Source: Anoxynatronum buryatiense (GTDB lineage Bacteria; Bacillota; Clostridia; Peptostreptococcales; Tindalliaceae). From it: 64,000 nt of DNA. The notes under the pieces are model-generated. The model worked only from the letters and a program-made list of their open reading frames with translations, searched no databases and had not been told where the DNA came from. Position numbers and translations under genes: made by a program. Below, one piece after another: positions 41,691 to 50,110 of the stretch (positions are counted from its first letter, which is position 1; each line of letters starts with the position of its first letter). The stretch covers positions 434,001 through 498,000 of the forward strand of contig NZ_FXUF01000001.1 in assembly GCF_900182905.1 (NCBI RefSeq), read 5' to 3'.

Positions 41691-43121
41691 ATGTTCAATG
41701 AACGGGCTGACAAACATCTTGAAAAGCTTTTCCAGGATATACCCAAGTCATTATTCGACGAATTGCCACTTCCCATCAACATTGTGGATGAAAACGGCAT
41801 TGTCGTGGTGATGAACCAAGCTTTTCTCAACTTTTATGGCGCTCCAGACTTTAAAAATGCCCTGGGCCGACCACTACTGGAGTTCGATCACACCACCCGC
41901 CTGCCCATTGTCCTGAAAACCGGTATTCCAGAAGTAGGCATCCCCCATCATTTTGCCACAGGCAAGGTGGCTGTCGTTGACCGTATTCCCATTTTCGACG
42001 GCGATCAGGTGATTGGCGCCGCCGGCATGGTGGTGATTGAAGGCCTTGAAAGCCATGAAAATGCCAAACGAATCCGGGAGTCCATCATTCAGTCCATTCG
42101 TCCCGACTGGGATGACAACACCGATCAACGCAACTCCTCCGGTGCCAAATACCATTTTGACCATATTATCACCCAGTCGCCACTCATCAAACATTTTAAA
42201 GACAGGGCCCGTTCTTTTGCCGCCACCGATCTACCGGTGCTCATCACCGGTGAAAGCGGCGTTGGCAAAGAGCTTTTTGCCCAGTCAATCCACCATCACA
42301 GTGATCGACGCAGCAAACCCTTTGTCAGCATCAACTGTGCTGCCATCCCCGAAACCCTGCTGGAATCAGAACTATTCGGCTATGAAGCCGGTGCTTTTAC
42401 GGGAGCCAGCAGAAAAGGAAAACTGGGGAAATTTGAGTTGGCAAACCATGGCACGCTGTTTTTAGATGAAATTGGAGACCTGCCCCTGAGCATGCAGTCC
42501 AAGTTGTTGCGGGTACTGCAGGAAAACCAGGTGGAACGTATTGGCGGCAACGAGGTCAAATCCATTAACGTGCGGGTGATTTCAGCCACCAACCGCAATT
42601 TACATGATAAAATCAAAACCCAGGAGTTCCGTTCCGATCTCTATTACCGACTGAATGTGTTAAACCTGAACATTCCGGCCCTGCGGGAGCGGGTGGAAGA
42701 CATCGAACTGCTCATCGAGCACTTCAGCTCTCTTTTCTATCAAAAAACCGGCATTTACCGAAAGTTCAGCCCCGAAGTGATCCGGCTGCTGAGTCGCTAT
42801 CCCTGGCCGGGAAATATTCGGGAACTGGAAAACATCGTCTGTCGCATTATTGTTATTGCCGAAGGTGAAATCATCGGAAAAGAGCTGATTCCGGAAGAAA
42901 TTCTTCAGGATATTCTTGGCGGTCTTGCTGATTCCAATGATACTGCCGAGATGCTGGGCAGTCAGCCTCACAATTCGCTTGCAGAAATCATTAAACGCAT
43001 CGAAGTCAAAATCATTGAAGACACCCTGGAAATCTGCGACAACAACAAATCCAAGGCAGCTGAACTGCTGGGAATCGACCGAATGACACTGTACCGCAAA
43101 CTGAAAGCCCACGACCGTTAA
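41691..43121 (+). CDS. PAS-containing sigma-54 activator of the carboxylate cluster
   Basis: A 476-residue one-component activator. A PAS domain covers about residues 20-120 (PLPINIVDENGIVVVMNQAF). The AAA+ domain has Walker A GESGVGKE (187-194), GAFTGA (234-239) and Walker [10 protein letters not shown] (254-262), and a C-terminal Fis-type helix-turn-helix contains NNKSKAAELLGIDRMTLYRKL. ATG follows GAGGTGAAACA. It lies between two operons that each have a sigma-54 promoter (39071 and 43296), so it is the obvious regulator of both. The PAS domain probably senses a metabolite of the pathway. Confidence 0.94.
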   Translation: MFNERADKHLEKLFQDIPKSLFDELPLPINIVDENGIVVVMNQAFLNFYGAPDFKNALGRPLLEFDHTTRLPIVLKTGIPEVGIPHHFATGKVAVVDRIPIFDGDQVIGAAGMVVIEGLESHENAKRIRESIIQSIRPDWDDNTDQRNSSGAKYHFDHIITQSPLIKHFKDRARSFAATDLPVLITGESGVGKELFAQSIHHHSDRRSKPFVSINCAAIPETLLESELFGYEAGAFTGASRKGKLGKFELANHGTLFLDEIGDLPLSMQSKLLRVLQENQVERIGGNEVKSINVRVISATNRNLHDKIKTQEFRSDLYYRLNVLNLNIPALRERVEDIELLIEHFSSLFYQKTGIYRKFSPEVIRLLSRYPWPGNIRELENIVCRIIVIAEGEIIGKELIPEEILQDILGGLADSNDTAEMLGSQPHNSLAEIIKRIEVKIIEDTLEICDNNKSKAAELLGIDRMTLYRKLKAHDR

Positions 43122-43142
43122 CCAGACTGCCGTGATCCTTCA

Positions 43143-43172
43143 AAAATCCAACTCCTTCGGGTTGGATTTTTT
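43143..43172 (+). terminator. Terminator after the PAS-sigma-54 activator gene
   Basis: AAAATCCAAC/GTTGGATTTT stem with 8-nt loop, then TTGATT. It separates the regulator from the next sigma-54 operon. Confidence 0.88.
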
Positions 43173-43295
43173 GATTCCCGGATGTCTCTTCACCCCCCGT
43201 AACAATTTAGCACACTGTCGCATTCCTGTTACAAAATCTGTTGATACTTGCAGAGAAATTCGTTGAAAACAGTCATTTTCAAAACGTTTTCCAAC

Positions 43296-43311
43296 TGGCA
43301 CGCTCCTTGCA
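43296..43311 (+). promoter_or_regulatory. Sigma-54 promoter of the transporter-MaoC-SDR operon
   Basis: TGGCACGCTCCTTGCA, a perfect TGGCACG-N4-TTGCW. A perfect inverted repeat TTGAAAA-N6-TTTTCAA (43263-43282) lies just upstream and could bind an activator or bending protein. Confidence 0.9.
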
Positions 43312-43425
43312 ATAATATCCTCCAGAAGCGTGATAACCATGGGTCACGCCCAACAAAGCCGACAGGCAGAAGGAGGATCGAAGCATTCATTCATTTACCA
43401 AAACAAGATGAAGGAGGTCAATGTC

Positions 43426-43881
43426 ATGATTGATATGAAAGATCGCAAAACATTGCTGGTATTGTTGATCACCGCCTGCTGGATCATCATCACTCTCAGC
43501 GGCTGGTTTGGTTACTGGTTTTTCGGTTTATGCCTGAGCGTGGTGCTGATGTTGTTACATATGATGATGGGTGCTGCCCAGAATGGTAAGCTCAGCAAAA
43601 AAATGTTGCTGTATCCCCTGGGATCCTGGACAGTTTTATGGCTGGCTGGTTTCTACATCGCTGAATATTATTCCCAGGCATTTATGGGGGTCATGCCCTC
43701 CTTTACCATTTTAGGATTTCATCCGTCTTTTGGAGCGATTGTCATCGCCTACTGGATTGGCGGAATGCTCACCTTAACGGCAGGTCTTATTCTCTATGCC
43801 TCTGAATGGCTCTCTGAAGATTCCTGGGATGCTTTTAAAGCAAAAATAGAAGCACTTAACCAGGAACATCCCAACGTGTAA
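43426..43881 (+). CDS. Small membrane protein, probable partner of the adjacent symporter
   Basis: Not assigned to a named family with confidence. 151 residues with about four membrane helices (near 9-27, 30-47, 62-80 and 101-125) and a soluble acidic C-terminus. It ends 12 bp before the sodium:solute symporter gene. Some SSS permeases have small membrane partners encoded directly upstream (YhdT with PanF is one example), and this gene has the same layout but is longer. ATG at 43426 follows AAGGAGG at 8 bp. First gene of the sigma-54 operon. Confidence 0.75.
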   Translation: MIDMKDRKTLLVLLITACWIIITLSGWFGYWFFGLCLSVVLMLLHMMMGAAQNGKLSKKMLLYPLGSWTVLWLAGFYIAEYYSQAFMGVMPSFTILGFHPSFGAIVIAYWIGGMLTLTAGLILYASEWLSEDSWDAFKAKIEALNQEHPNV

Positions 43882-43893
43882 GGAGTGAATCAC

Positions 43894-45420
43894 ATGACAA
43901 ATACTGCCCGCTATTCCATTCTGTTTTTTTCAGTTGGTATGATCGTCATTTCCTTTATCATCGGCTGGGCCGCTAAGAAGAAAGCCATTAATCCCCAGTC
44001 CTTTTTCGGGGGAACTGCCCTTTTTGGTCCTGTCACTGTCGGTCTTTCCACTGTGTCTGCTGTCGCCAGTGCCTTTGCTGTTGTGGGAGTGCCCGGTTTG
44101 ATTTATGGCACCGGTAACACCATGAATTTATGGATGCTTTCTTCCTGTGCCTTTGCCATGGCTTACATCGCCATTGGTAAAAAAATTCGGGCCATGGCCG
44201 AAATCTACCCCATTGCCAGTCTGGGAGATATTTCTGATATTCGCTTTGACCGCCACCGGGGGATTAAGGCACTCCTCTCTGTTATATTGTTTTTGGGTGC
44301 CATCGCTTATCTGGCTTCTCAAATCAGCGCTTCTTCCACCTTATTTGCCCACTTGCTGGGATTAAACCCTTATGTGGCCGGATTCATTATTTTTGGAATT
44401 CTCACCGTCTACACCGCACTCAGTGGTGAGGTGGGTGGCATTCTGACCCAGGCCTTCCAGGGACTGGTGATGATTGTGGCCGGCCTCATCATGGTCTTTT
44501 CTTTTCTGATCATGACCGGCGGATTCGCTAATGTGGTGCAAGTGGTTTCCACTGCAGGTGAAGTGGCTGCCACAGTCGAAGGTCAGGAACTGGCGAAAGC
44601 TTTTTCGCCCAAAATGATGGACGCCTGGGGAGTTCTTCCCGGTTCCATTGCCATGACCTGGATGTTTATTCCCATTCTGGGAACCATGGGGCAGCCTCAG
44701 GTGCTGACACGCATCTATGCACTGAAAGATCCCCGGGACATGCCTAAGCTGGCCGCCTACGCCGGTCTGGGACACTTTGTCATTGGTCTTTTCGCCCTGA
44801 CCATGGGGTATGGTGCACTTTATTTGGTGGGCAACGGCCTGGTCGCTCCTCTTGCCAACAACGATACCGCCATTTTTGCCGTTGCCGACTATGTGGGCGG
44901 CTTTTCTCAAATGTTCGTATACGCAGCCATTCTGGCAGCTTCCATGTCAACCGCCAGCATGTTCCTCACCCTTTCTTCCAATATTATTTCCCGGGATCTG
45001 CCTTCTGCTTTTGGCGTGAACCTGACTGCTGATAACCAGATCAAAATTTCCCGTATCACAACATTTGTCATCGGCATCTGCGCCATCTTTTTCGCACTGG
45101 CCAGCGGCGAAGCCGTTGCCATTCTGGGTACTTTTGGATGGGGAACTCTGATGTCTGCCACTTTCCCCGTCTTCATTCTGGGTCTCACCTGGAAGGGTGC
45201 CAGCTCTCAGGGAGTCTTCTCCGGCCTGGCAGTTGCCCTGTCACTGAACATTGTATCTCTGATTCTGAATAACCGCGGCTTCAGATGGCCCGGCGGTCTT
45301 CCCTGGTATGTCAACGTTATTACCGCAGCCATCGTTGTCACTGTCGTTGTCTCACTCTTCACCAAGGGTTCTTCAGATGAAAATCTTGATCCCCGGGTAG
45401 ATGCAGTCATCGATCTGTAA
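43894..45420 (+). CDS. Sodium:solute symporter (SSS family)
   Basis: A 508-residue permease with about 13 membrane helices. SSS marks include SFFGGTALFGPVTVGLSTVSAVASAFAVVGVPG (in part) in the first helices and the middle ALYLVGNG...SMSTASMFLTLSSNII sodium-site region. It imports an organic solute with Na+; in this context a short-chain carboxylate or hydroxyacid is likely. ATG at 43894 follows TAAGGAGTGAATCAC and is preferred over the GTG at 43885, which overlaps the ribosome site. Co-transcribed with its small upstream partner. Confidence 0.92.
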   Translation: MTNTARYSILFFSVGMIVISFIIGWAAKKKAINPQSFFGGTALFGPVTVGLSTVSAVASAFAVVGVPGLIYGTGNTMNLWMLSSCAFAMAYIAIGKKIRAMAEIYPIASLGDISDIRFDRHRGIKALLSVILFLGAIAYLASQISASSTLFAHLLGLNPYVAGFIIFGILTVYTALSGEVGGILTQAFQGLVMIVAGLIMVFSFLIMTGGFANVVQVVSTAGEVAATVEGQELAKAFSPKMMDAWGVLPGSIAMTWMFIPILGTMGQPQVLTRIYALKDPRDMPKLAAYAGLGHFVIGLFALTMGYGALYLVGNGLVAPLANNDTAIFAVADYVGGFSQMFVYAAILAASMSTASMFLTLSSNIISRDLPSAFGVNLTADNQIKISRITTFVIGICAIFFALASGEAVAILGTFGWGTLMSATFPVFILGLTWKGASSQGVFSGLAVALSLNIVSLILNNRGFRWPGGLPWYVNVITAAIVVTVVVSLFTKGSSDENLDPRVDAVIDL

Positions 45421-45471
45421 ATGAAGCAGGTTGCAGTTTCATTATTCCAACCGAAAGTTAGGTGATCCCCC

Positions 45472-46083
45472 ATGAAGGTCATTGCCCTTTGCGGAAGTCC
45501 CCGCAATGGAAACACAGAGTTTTACCTGACTCAGGTGCTGGGCCATTTAAAGGCACAGGGTCATGAAACATCGCTGATTCTCCTCAAAGATAAAAAAGTC
45601 GAGCAGTGCACCGGCTGTTACCAGTGTATTGAAAATAAGGCGTGTGTCGTTCAGGATGATTTTCAGGCTGTTTTTCAGGAAATGATTGAAGCTGATTGTA
45701 TTGTTGCCGGTTCGCCGGTCTATAACGGCTCCATCACCCCTCGTTTGAAAGCAGTGTTGGACCGGGCCGGCTTTTCTGCCCGGTGGATGAAAAATGAGCT
45801 GAACACCACTGACAAGAAATATAACTGGGGACAAATGATTTTTTCCCGAAAGCTTTTTGCACCTATCACCGTGGCCCGCAAAACCGGGCAAACCTTCGCC
45901 TGGTCACAACTGGCCCTCTGGGCTGGTGTGAATGATCTGATTTTGGTAGGTTCCAATTACTGGACGGTGGGCACCGCCGGCACTTCCGGAAAAATGAATG
46001 CTGATGAAGACACAGAAGGCGCTTCTATTATGGCGCATCTAGCCGACAACCTTCATTTTTTACTGACAAAAATCCATCAATAG
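45472..46083 (+). CDS. NADPH-dependent FMN reductase / iron-sulfur flavoprotein-like
   Basis: A 203-residue flavodoxin-fold protein. The FMN phosphate loop is CGSPRNGNTEF (residues 7-17), followed by GSPVYNGSITPRLKAVLDRAG. A Cys motif CTGCYQCIENKAC (about 46-58) resembles the 4Fe-4S site of archaeal and clostridial Isf flavoproteins, though spacing should be compared. It may carry electrons for the redox step of the cluster or act as an auxiliary flavin reductase. ATG follows AGGTGATCCCCC, 51 bp after the symporter gene. Confidence 0.85.
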   Translation: MKVIALCGSPRNGNTEFYLTQVLGHLKAQGHETSLILLKDKKVEQCTGCYQCIENKACVVQDDFQAVFQEMIEADCIVAGSPVYNGSITPRLKAVLDRAGFSARWMKNELNTTDKKYNWGQMIFSRKLFAPITVARKTGQTFAWSQLALWAGVNDLILVGSNYWTVGTAGTSGKMNADEDTEGASIMAHLADNLHFLLTKIHQ

Positions 46084-46152
46084 CCTGAGCTGTTTTTCTC
46101 AGCCCGTCTGTAACTTTTTTTCGTCAATCCCATTCAATCAGGAGGTGGCTCC

Positions 46153-46584
46153 ATGCAGGGAAAAACCATTGATCAAATCAGTCTGGGTGACCGGGCTTCC
46201 TTTGAAAAAACCATCACTGAAACCGATGTGTCTCTCTTTGCAGGGCTCAGCGGTGATATGAATCCTGCTCATATGAGCCGGGTAGCCGCTGAGAAATCTC
46301 GATTTGGTGAACGCATTGCCCATGGACTAGTTTCTGTTTCGCTGATCTCAGCAGTACTGGGAATGCATCTTCCCGGCCCGGGTACCATCTATCTGGGTCA
46401 GGAAATCAAGTTCACTCTGCCTGTCAAGATTGGAGATACTGTTTGTGCCGAGGCAGAGGTGATTGATATGAATCCGGAAAAAAACCGAGTCGTGCTAAAA
46501 ACCACCTGGACCAATCAACATGGCCAGGTGGTGATTGAAGGCAAAGCAACCGTCATGCCCCCGGTGGCATCCGCCTCGTCATAA
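46153..46584 (+). CDS. MaoC/PhaJ-like (R)-specific enoyl-CoA hydratase
   Basis: A 143-residue hot-dog-fold hydratase. The catalytic D35 and H40 lie in LSGDMNPAHM, and the second family motif RFGERIAHGLVSVSLIS is complete. PhaJ-type enzymes interconvert trans-2-enoyl-CoA and (R)-3-hydroxyacyl-CoA, for example crotonyl-CoA and (R)-3-hydroxybutyryl-CoA. ATG follows CAGGAGGTGGCTCC. It precedes the SDR gene, and the pair has the stereochemistry expected of (R)-3-hydroxyacyl-CoA metabolism. Confidence 0.92.
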   Translation: MQGKTIDQISLGDRASFEKTITETDVSLFAGLSGDMNPAHMSRVAAEKSRFGERIAHGLVSVSLISAVLGMHLPGPGTIYLGQEIKFTLPVKIGDTVCAEAEVIDMNPEKNRVVLKTTWTNQHGQVVIEGKATVMPPVASASS

Positions 46585-46661
46585 GCATCACCATGCACCG
46601 AAACGTCAGTCATCATTGCACTTTCTTGCACTTTCAGCGGTCATCGCAAAACCTGCAACAA

Positions 46662-46702
46662 CAGCCAGCCTGTCCATGCATCTTAGTATGACAGGCTGGC
46701 TG
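46662..46702 (+). repeat. Intercistronic inverted repeat between maoC-like and SDR genes
   Basis: Perfect 13-bp arms CAGCCAGCCTGTC/GACAGGCTGGCTG with a 15-nt loop and no following U-run. It is more likely an mRNA processing or stability element than a terminator, though partial attenuation is possible. Confidence 0.65.
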
Positions 46703-46739
46703 CATCCGGCGAAAATCATCCATTATTGGAGGGAATCAA

Positions 46740-47480
46740 ATGAACCAAACCAATCAAACCGTTATTGTCACCGGAGCCGCCAGAGGGATCGGTCAGGCTA
46801 CTGCTGTTGCTTTCGCCAAAAAAAATGCCCGTGTGGTCTTATGCGACCTGAAACTGGATTGGCTTGAAGAAACCAGGGCGCTTGTCAAAGAGGCCGGTGG
46901 AGAATCTCTGGCTTACGAGGTGGACGTTGTGGACCGAGACTCCATTGCCCGCATGGTGGCCGATGTGATACAGCAATGGAACCGTATCGATGTGTTGGTC
47001 AACAACGCCGGCATTACCGCCGACGCACAGTTGAAAAAAATGTCTGAGGAAGCTTTTGATCAGGTGATTGACATTAATTTAAAAGGTGTTTTCAATTGTA
47101 CGCAGGCCGTGTTGCCTGCCATGTTGGAGCAACAGGATGGCGTTATCCTCAATGCTTCTTCGGTGGTGGGAGTTTATGGCAATTTCGGTCAAACCAATTA
47201 TGCCGCCACCAAATGGGGTGTCATCGGCATGACAAAAACCTGGGCGAAAGAACTGGGTAAAAACGGCATTCGGGTGAATGCTGTGGCTCCCGGGTTTATT
47301 GCCACACCCATGGTGGCCAAAATGCCGGAAAATGTGCTGGATATGATGAAAGGCAAATCTCCCCTTAACCGTTTGGGAAAACCTGAAGATGTGGCCAACG
47401 CCTACGTTTTTCTGGCATCACAGGAGGCTGGTTTTATCACCGGTACTGTTCTCAGTGTTGACGGCGGCGTTGTTTTGTAA
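46740..47480 (+). CDS. SDR, FabG/PhaB-like 3-ketoacyl-CoA reductase
   Basis: A 246-residue NAD(P)-dependent dehydrogenase. The cofactor motif is TGAARGIG (11-18), NNAG is at 88-91, and the catalytic set is Ser140, Tyr154 and Lys158 (NYAATK). The closest functional type is FabG/acetoacetyl-CoA reductase, which works on (R)-3-hydroxyacyl thioesters. D36 after the second strand (VVLCDLK) may favour NAD(H), fitting an oxidative role. ATG follows TTGGAGGGAATCAA. Last gene of the operon that begins at the sigma-54 promoter 43296. Confidence 0.92.
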   Translation: MNQTNQTVIVTGAARGIGQATAVAFAKKNARVVLCDLKLDWLEETRALVKEAGGESLAYEVDVVDRDSIARMVADVIQQWNRIDVLVNNAGITADAQLKKMSEEAFDQVIDINLKGVFNCTQAVLPAMLEQQDGVILNASSVVGVYGNFGQTNYAATKWGVIGMTKTWAKELGKNGIRVNAVAPGFIATPMVAKMPENVLDMMKGKSPLNRLGKPEDVANAYVFLASQEAGFITGTVLSVDGGVVL

Positions 47481-47805
47481 TCCCGTAACGCGATGATCCC
47501 TCTCCCGCAGCCATTGTCAAACACCCTGGAAATGTCCCCTTGTCTCAAAAACATCCCTTGCAGCAGCAGTTATTACACTGTGTTCTGCTATCCGTCAAGA
47601 GGGCAATGAAATATATTAAGCCGTTACAGTGTTTACGCACGAAAATACCCGTGAATCAGGACCATTTAATTATCCTGAGTTCGCGGGTATTCTTATGCTG
47701 CACATATAGTTCATGCTACATTAGAGGTGTAAATCGACAAGGGGATATTTCCTCTGACCCAAAAATCTGTCGCCCAAACAGAGACCAGCAAAACGTCCTC
47801 TTGCC
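47481..47805. other. 325-bp intergenic region with a terminator-like inverted repeat
   Basis: An imperfect inverted repeat AATACCCG...TCAGGA/TCCTGA...CGGGTATT spans 47644-47691 and is followed by TCTTATG. It may end the sigma-54 operon or the convergent glk transcript. No gene is recognised in the rest. Confidence 0.5.
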
Positions 47806-48807
47806 CTACAATTGTTGCCAGCCAGATCGGGCAGCTCCCATCAAGGCTACTCTTGGGTTTAGAATCACATGAAGGGGCATTTTTTTCATGGTGTCTGTAA
47901 ACCGGCCTTTCTCCTGAAAATCTTTTAGAAATCCTGGCTCTTTCAGCAAAGGTAACATGCGGGGCGGAATTCCGCCGCCGATGTAAACGCCGCCGGTGGC
48001 CAGCACTTTCAGTGCCAGGTTGCCCGCCTCAGCTCCCAGAATGCTGACGAAAAGACGCAAGGCTTCCCGACAAACAGGACAACCGCCGTCTTTCATTCCT
48101 TCTCTGATAATCACCGGAGTTGCATCTGTTGCTGCATTTACTTCTTTCCAAACGTCGTCCTCTGACGGTAATCCTGCGGTTTTCGCCGCAAAACGGTACA
48201 CATTGGGAAGTCCAATTCCTGCACAGATTCGTTCATAGCTGACATGGTCAAACTGTTTCTGTAAAAAGCGGAGCAGGGCCATTTCTTTTTCATTACGGGG
48301 CGCAAAGTCTGTATGACCGCCTTCTGAAGGATGCGCATGATATTCTCCCGCAGCCCAGGTAAGATAAGCTTCTCCCAGGCCGGTTCCCGGAGCAATCACT
48401 GCCATGGCACCTGTTGGTTCTGCCTCACCGGCGTTGAGGGTTAATACATCTTCTGCTTCAAGAACGGGTACGGCTCCGGCAAAAGCCACCAGGTCATTCA
48501 AGAGAGTTATCGATTGAAAGTTTAGCGCTTCCATCAGTTCTTTTGCATCCATCTGCCAGGGAAGATTGGTTACCTCCACCCGGCCCTTGACAATGGGCCC
48601 TGCCACACCAATGGCGCCATGTTTCACCGGAAGGGGATGCTCTTTCAGAAAATCCCGGATCACTGCTGTAAAGTGGGGATACTCCCGATTAACGAATGAT
48701 GCCTCTGCCAATGGCCTGCGCAAACCCTCTTCCCTGGCAAAAACAGCCAGGTTGGTTTTGGTACCACCCACATCCCCTGCCAGCATTAACACTGATTGAT
48801 TCGACAT
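47806..48807 (-). CDS. glk: Glucokinase (Glk family)
   Basis: A 333-residue ATP-dependent glucokinase of the proteobacterial-type Glk family rather than ROK. The ATP phosphate 1 motif is LAGDVGGTKTNLAV, the sugar-binding region LLNDLVAFAGAVP contains the catalytic Asp, and VIAPGTGLGEAYL is phosphate 2. ATG follows AGGGAGGTGGATAATC. Length is normal. It feeds glucose into glycolysis and is a single gene convergent with the sigma-54 operon. Confidence 0.93.
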   Translation of the reverse strand: MSNQSVLMLAGDVGGTKTNLAVFAREEGLRRPLAEASFVNREYPHFTAVIRDFLKEHPLPVKHGAIGVAGPIVKGRVEVTNLPWQMDAKELMEALNFQSITLLNDLVAFAGAVPVLEAEDVLTLNAGEAEPTGAMAVIAPGTGLGEAYLTWAAGEYHAHPSEGGHTDFAPRNEKEMALLRFLQKQFDHVSYERICAGIGLPNVYRFAAKTAGLPSEDDVWKEVNAATDATPVIIREGMKDGGCPVCREALRLFVSILGAEAGNLALKVLATGGVYIGGGIPPRMLPLLKEPGFLKDFQEKGRFTDTMKKMPLHVILNPRVALMGAARSGWQQL

Positions 48808-48881
48808 GATTATCCACCTCCCTGATATTCATTACAGCCAATCGTTGCTGTGTCATTCAAAAGACATATTCACAAGGTGCT

Positions 48882-50027
48882 CTATAACAGTTCTTTCATT
48901 TCAATCATGCGGGTAGTATAGGCATAGCAACGATTGCGCCCCTGTTCTTTTCCCCAATAGAGTGCCGTGTCAGCTTTTCGAATGGTGTGATCAATCTGGT
49001 CCGAAAGCAGGTCAAAGACTGTGGCTCCAACGGTAATGGTTAACTGATGACGATTAACGCCATCATTGAAAGAATGGTTTTCCACCGCTGAACGCAAGCG
49101 CTCGGCCATCACCATCGTTCCTTTCAAGTCTGTATCCGGCAGCAGCAGAATAAATTCTTCTCCCCCCCACCGGGCAACGGAATCCTGTTCCCGCTTCAGA
49201 CTCAACATCAGTTCGGCCAGTGCTTTTAAAACATAGTCACCGCATTGATGGCCAAAATGGTCATTGAATTTTTTGAAATGATCCACATCGACCATCAATA
49301 ATCCAAAAGGCTGTTGATTTCGATTGGACAAGCGAAGCTGATATTCCATTTTTTCGGTGATATCCCGTCGGTTGGGAAGGCTTGTGAGGGTGTCAAAACG
49401 CGATAGATACTCCAGTTCACGATTAGCTTCCCGAAGCGCATCTGCCATATTCAGGACGCGCTGCTGTTCTTCTTCATAGCTGCGGGCAAAAATCAAAAAA
49501 AGCACGGTGACACTCAGTGCAGAACCGATCAGGCCATATAGATTGCTGTAGAGCAATACCCGGGGATCGGTGATGGGCTTGATCAGTTCACTGCCCAGCA
49601 GGTCCAGGTAAATCATCCAGCCAGTTGTGGTAAAAAGCACCAGCAAATAGATCCACCGTCTGACCCCCTGATGGATGGCCATTAGCACCACTGTCAGGTA
49701 GGGAACAAAAAAAGGAAAGCCTCCAAAGAGACCTCCGTGAGCCATCCAAAGATAAGGAACCAGCCCAACACAGGCAAACAGAGAGGCTGCAAAAATCGGC
49801 CCCCGAAAACGGCCATAACTGACAGCATACCAAAAAAAACCGCCAATGATAGCTGTCATGGCAAAGGGTGCCAGTACCCGGTCTACTGGTGTCCGATAAT
49901 ACAAATTGGCTGCACCTGACAAAAACGTCAACAACATGCCAATCATCAGCAATGTGAGAAAAATGCGCTGTTCCAGTCTGCTGTCAAGATTTTTATTGTT
50001 TGGCAATCCCCTGATCTTCACTTTCAT
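48882..50027 (-). CDS. Membrane-anchored diguanylate cyclase
   Basis: A 381-residue protein. About six membrane helices occupy residues 23-185, and a short coiled coil (EEEQQRVLNMADALREANRELEYL) leads into a GGDEF domain at about 205-370. The active-site loop is GGEEF at 288-292 and the inhibitory RxxD site is present (R279 to D282), so it should make cyclic di-GMP with product inhibition. ATG follows GGCGGTTTACCA. It stands alone. No c-di-GMP riboswitch was recognised nearby. Confidence 0.92.
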   Translation of the reverse strand: MKVKIRGLPNNKNLDSRLEQRIFLTLLMIGMLLTFLSGAANLYYRTPVDRVLAPFAMTAIIGGFFWYAVSYGRFRGPIFAASLFACVGLVPYLWMAHGGLFGGFPFFVPYLTVVLMAIHQGVRRWIYLLVLFTTTGWMIYLDLLGSELIKPITDPRVLLYSNLYGLIGSALSVTVLFLIFARSYEEEQQRVLNMADALREANRELEYLSRFDTLTSLPNRRDITEKMEYQLRLSNRNQQPFGLLMVDVDHFKKFNDHFGHQCGDYVLKALAELMLSLKREQDSVARWGGEEFILLLPDTDLKGTMVMAERLRSAVENHSFNDGVNRHQLTITVGATVFDLLSDQIDHTIRKADTALYWGKEQGRNRCYAYTTRMIEMKELL

Positions 50028-50110
50028 TGGTAAACCGCCTGTCTCAAATCTGTCGTTTGAATGTAACGGCCATGGTTTTTCCCGGTTTAAGTGAGATTTA
50101 CCATTCTGTC

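Noticed and set aside
38949-43233. TGTAACA/TGTTACA heptamers upstream of both sigma-54 promoters (38949-38955, 39029-39046, 43199-43204, 43227-43233) as activator binding sites.
   Set aside because: The same heptamer also occurs at 62655-62661 and 62720-62726 in unrelated intergenic DNA, and one pair is simply the terminator stem. By-eye evidence is too weak to name a regulon site.
46084-46152. Terminator between the flavoprotein and maoC-like genes (CTGAG...CTCAG, later a T-run).
   Set aside because: The stem is only five base pairs and the T-run is displaced by more than ten bases; the operon probably continues.
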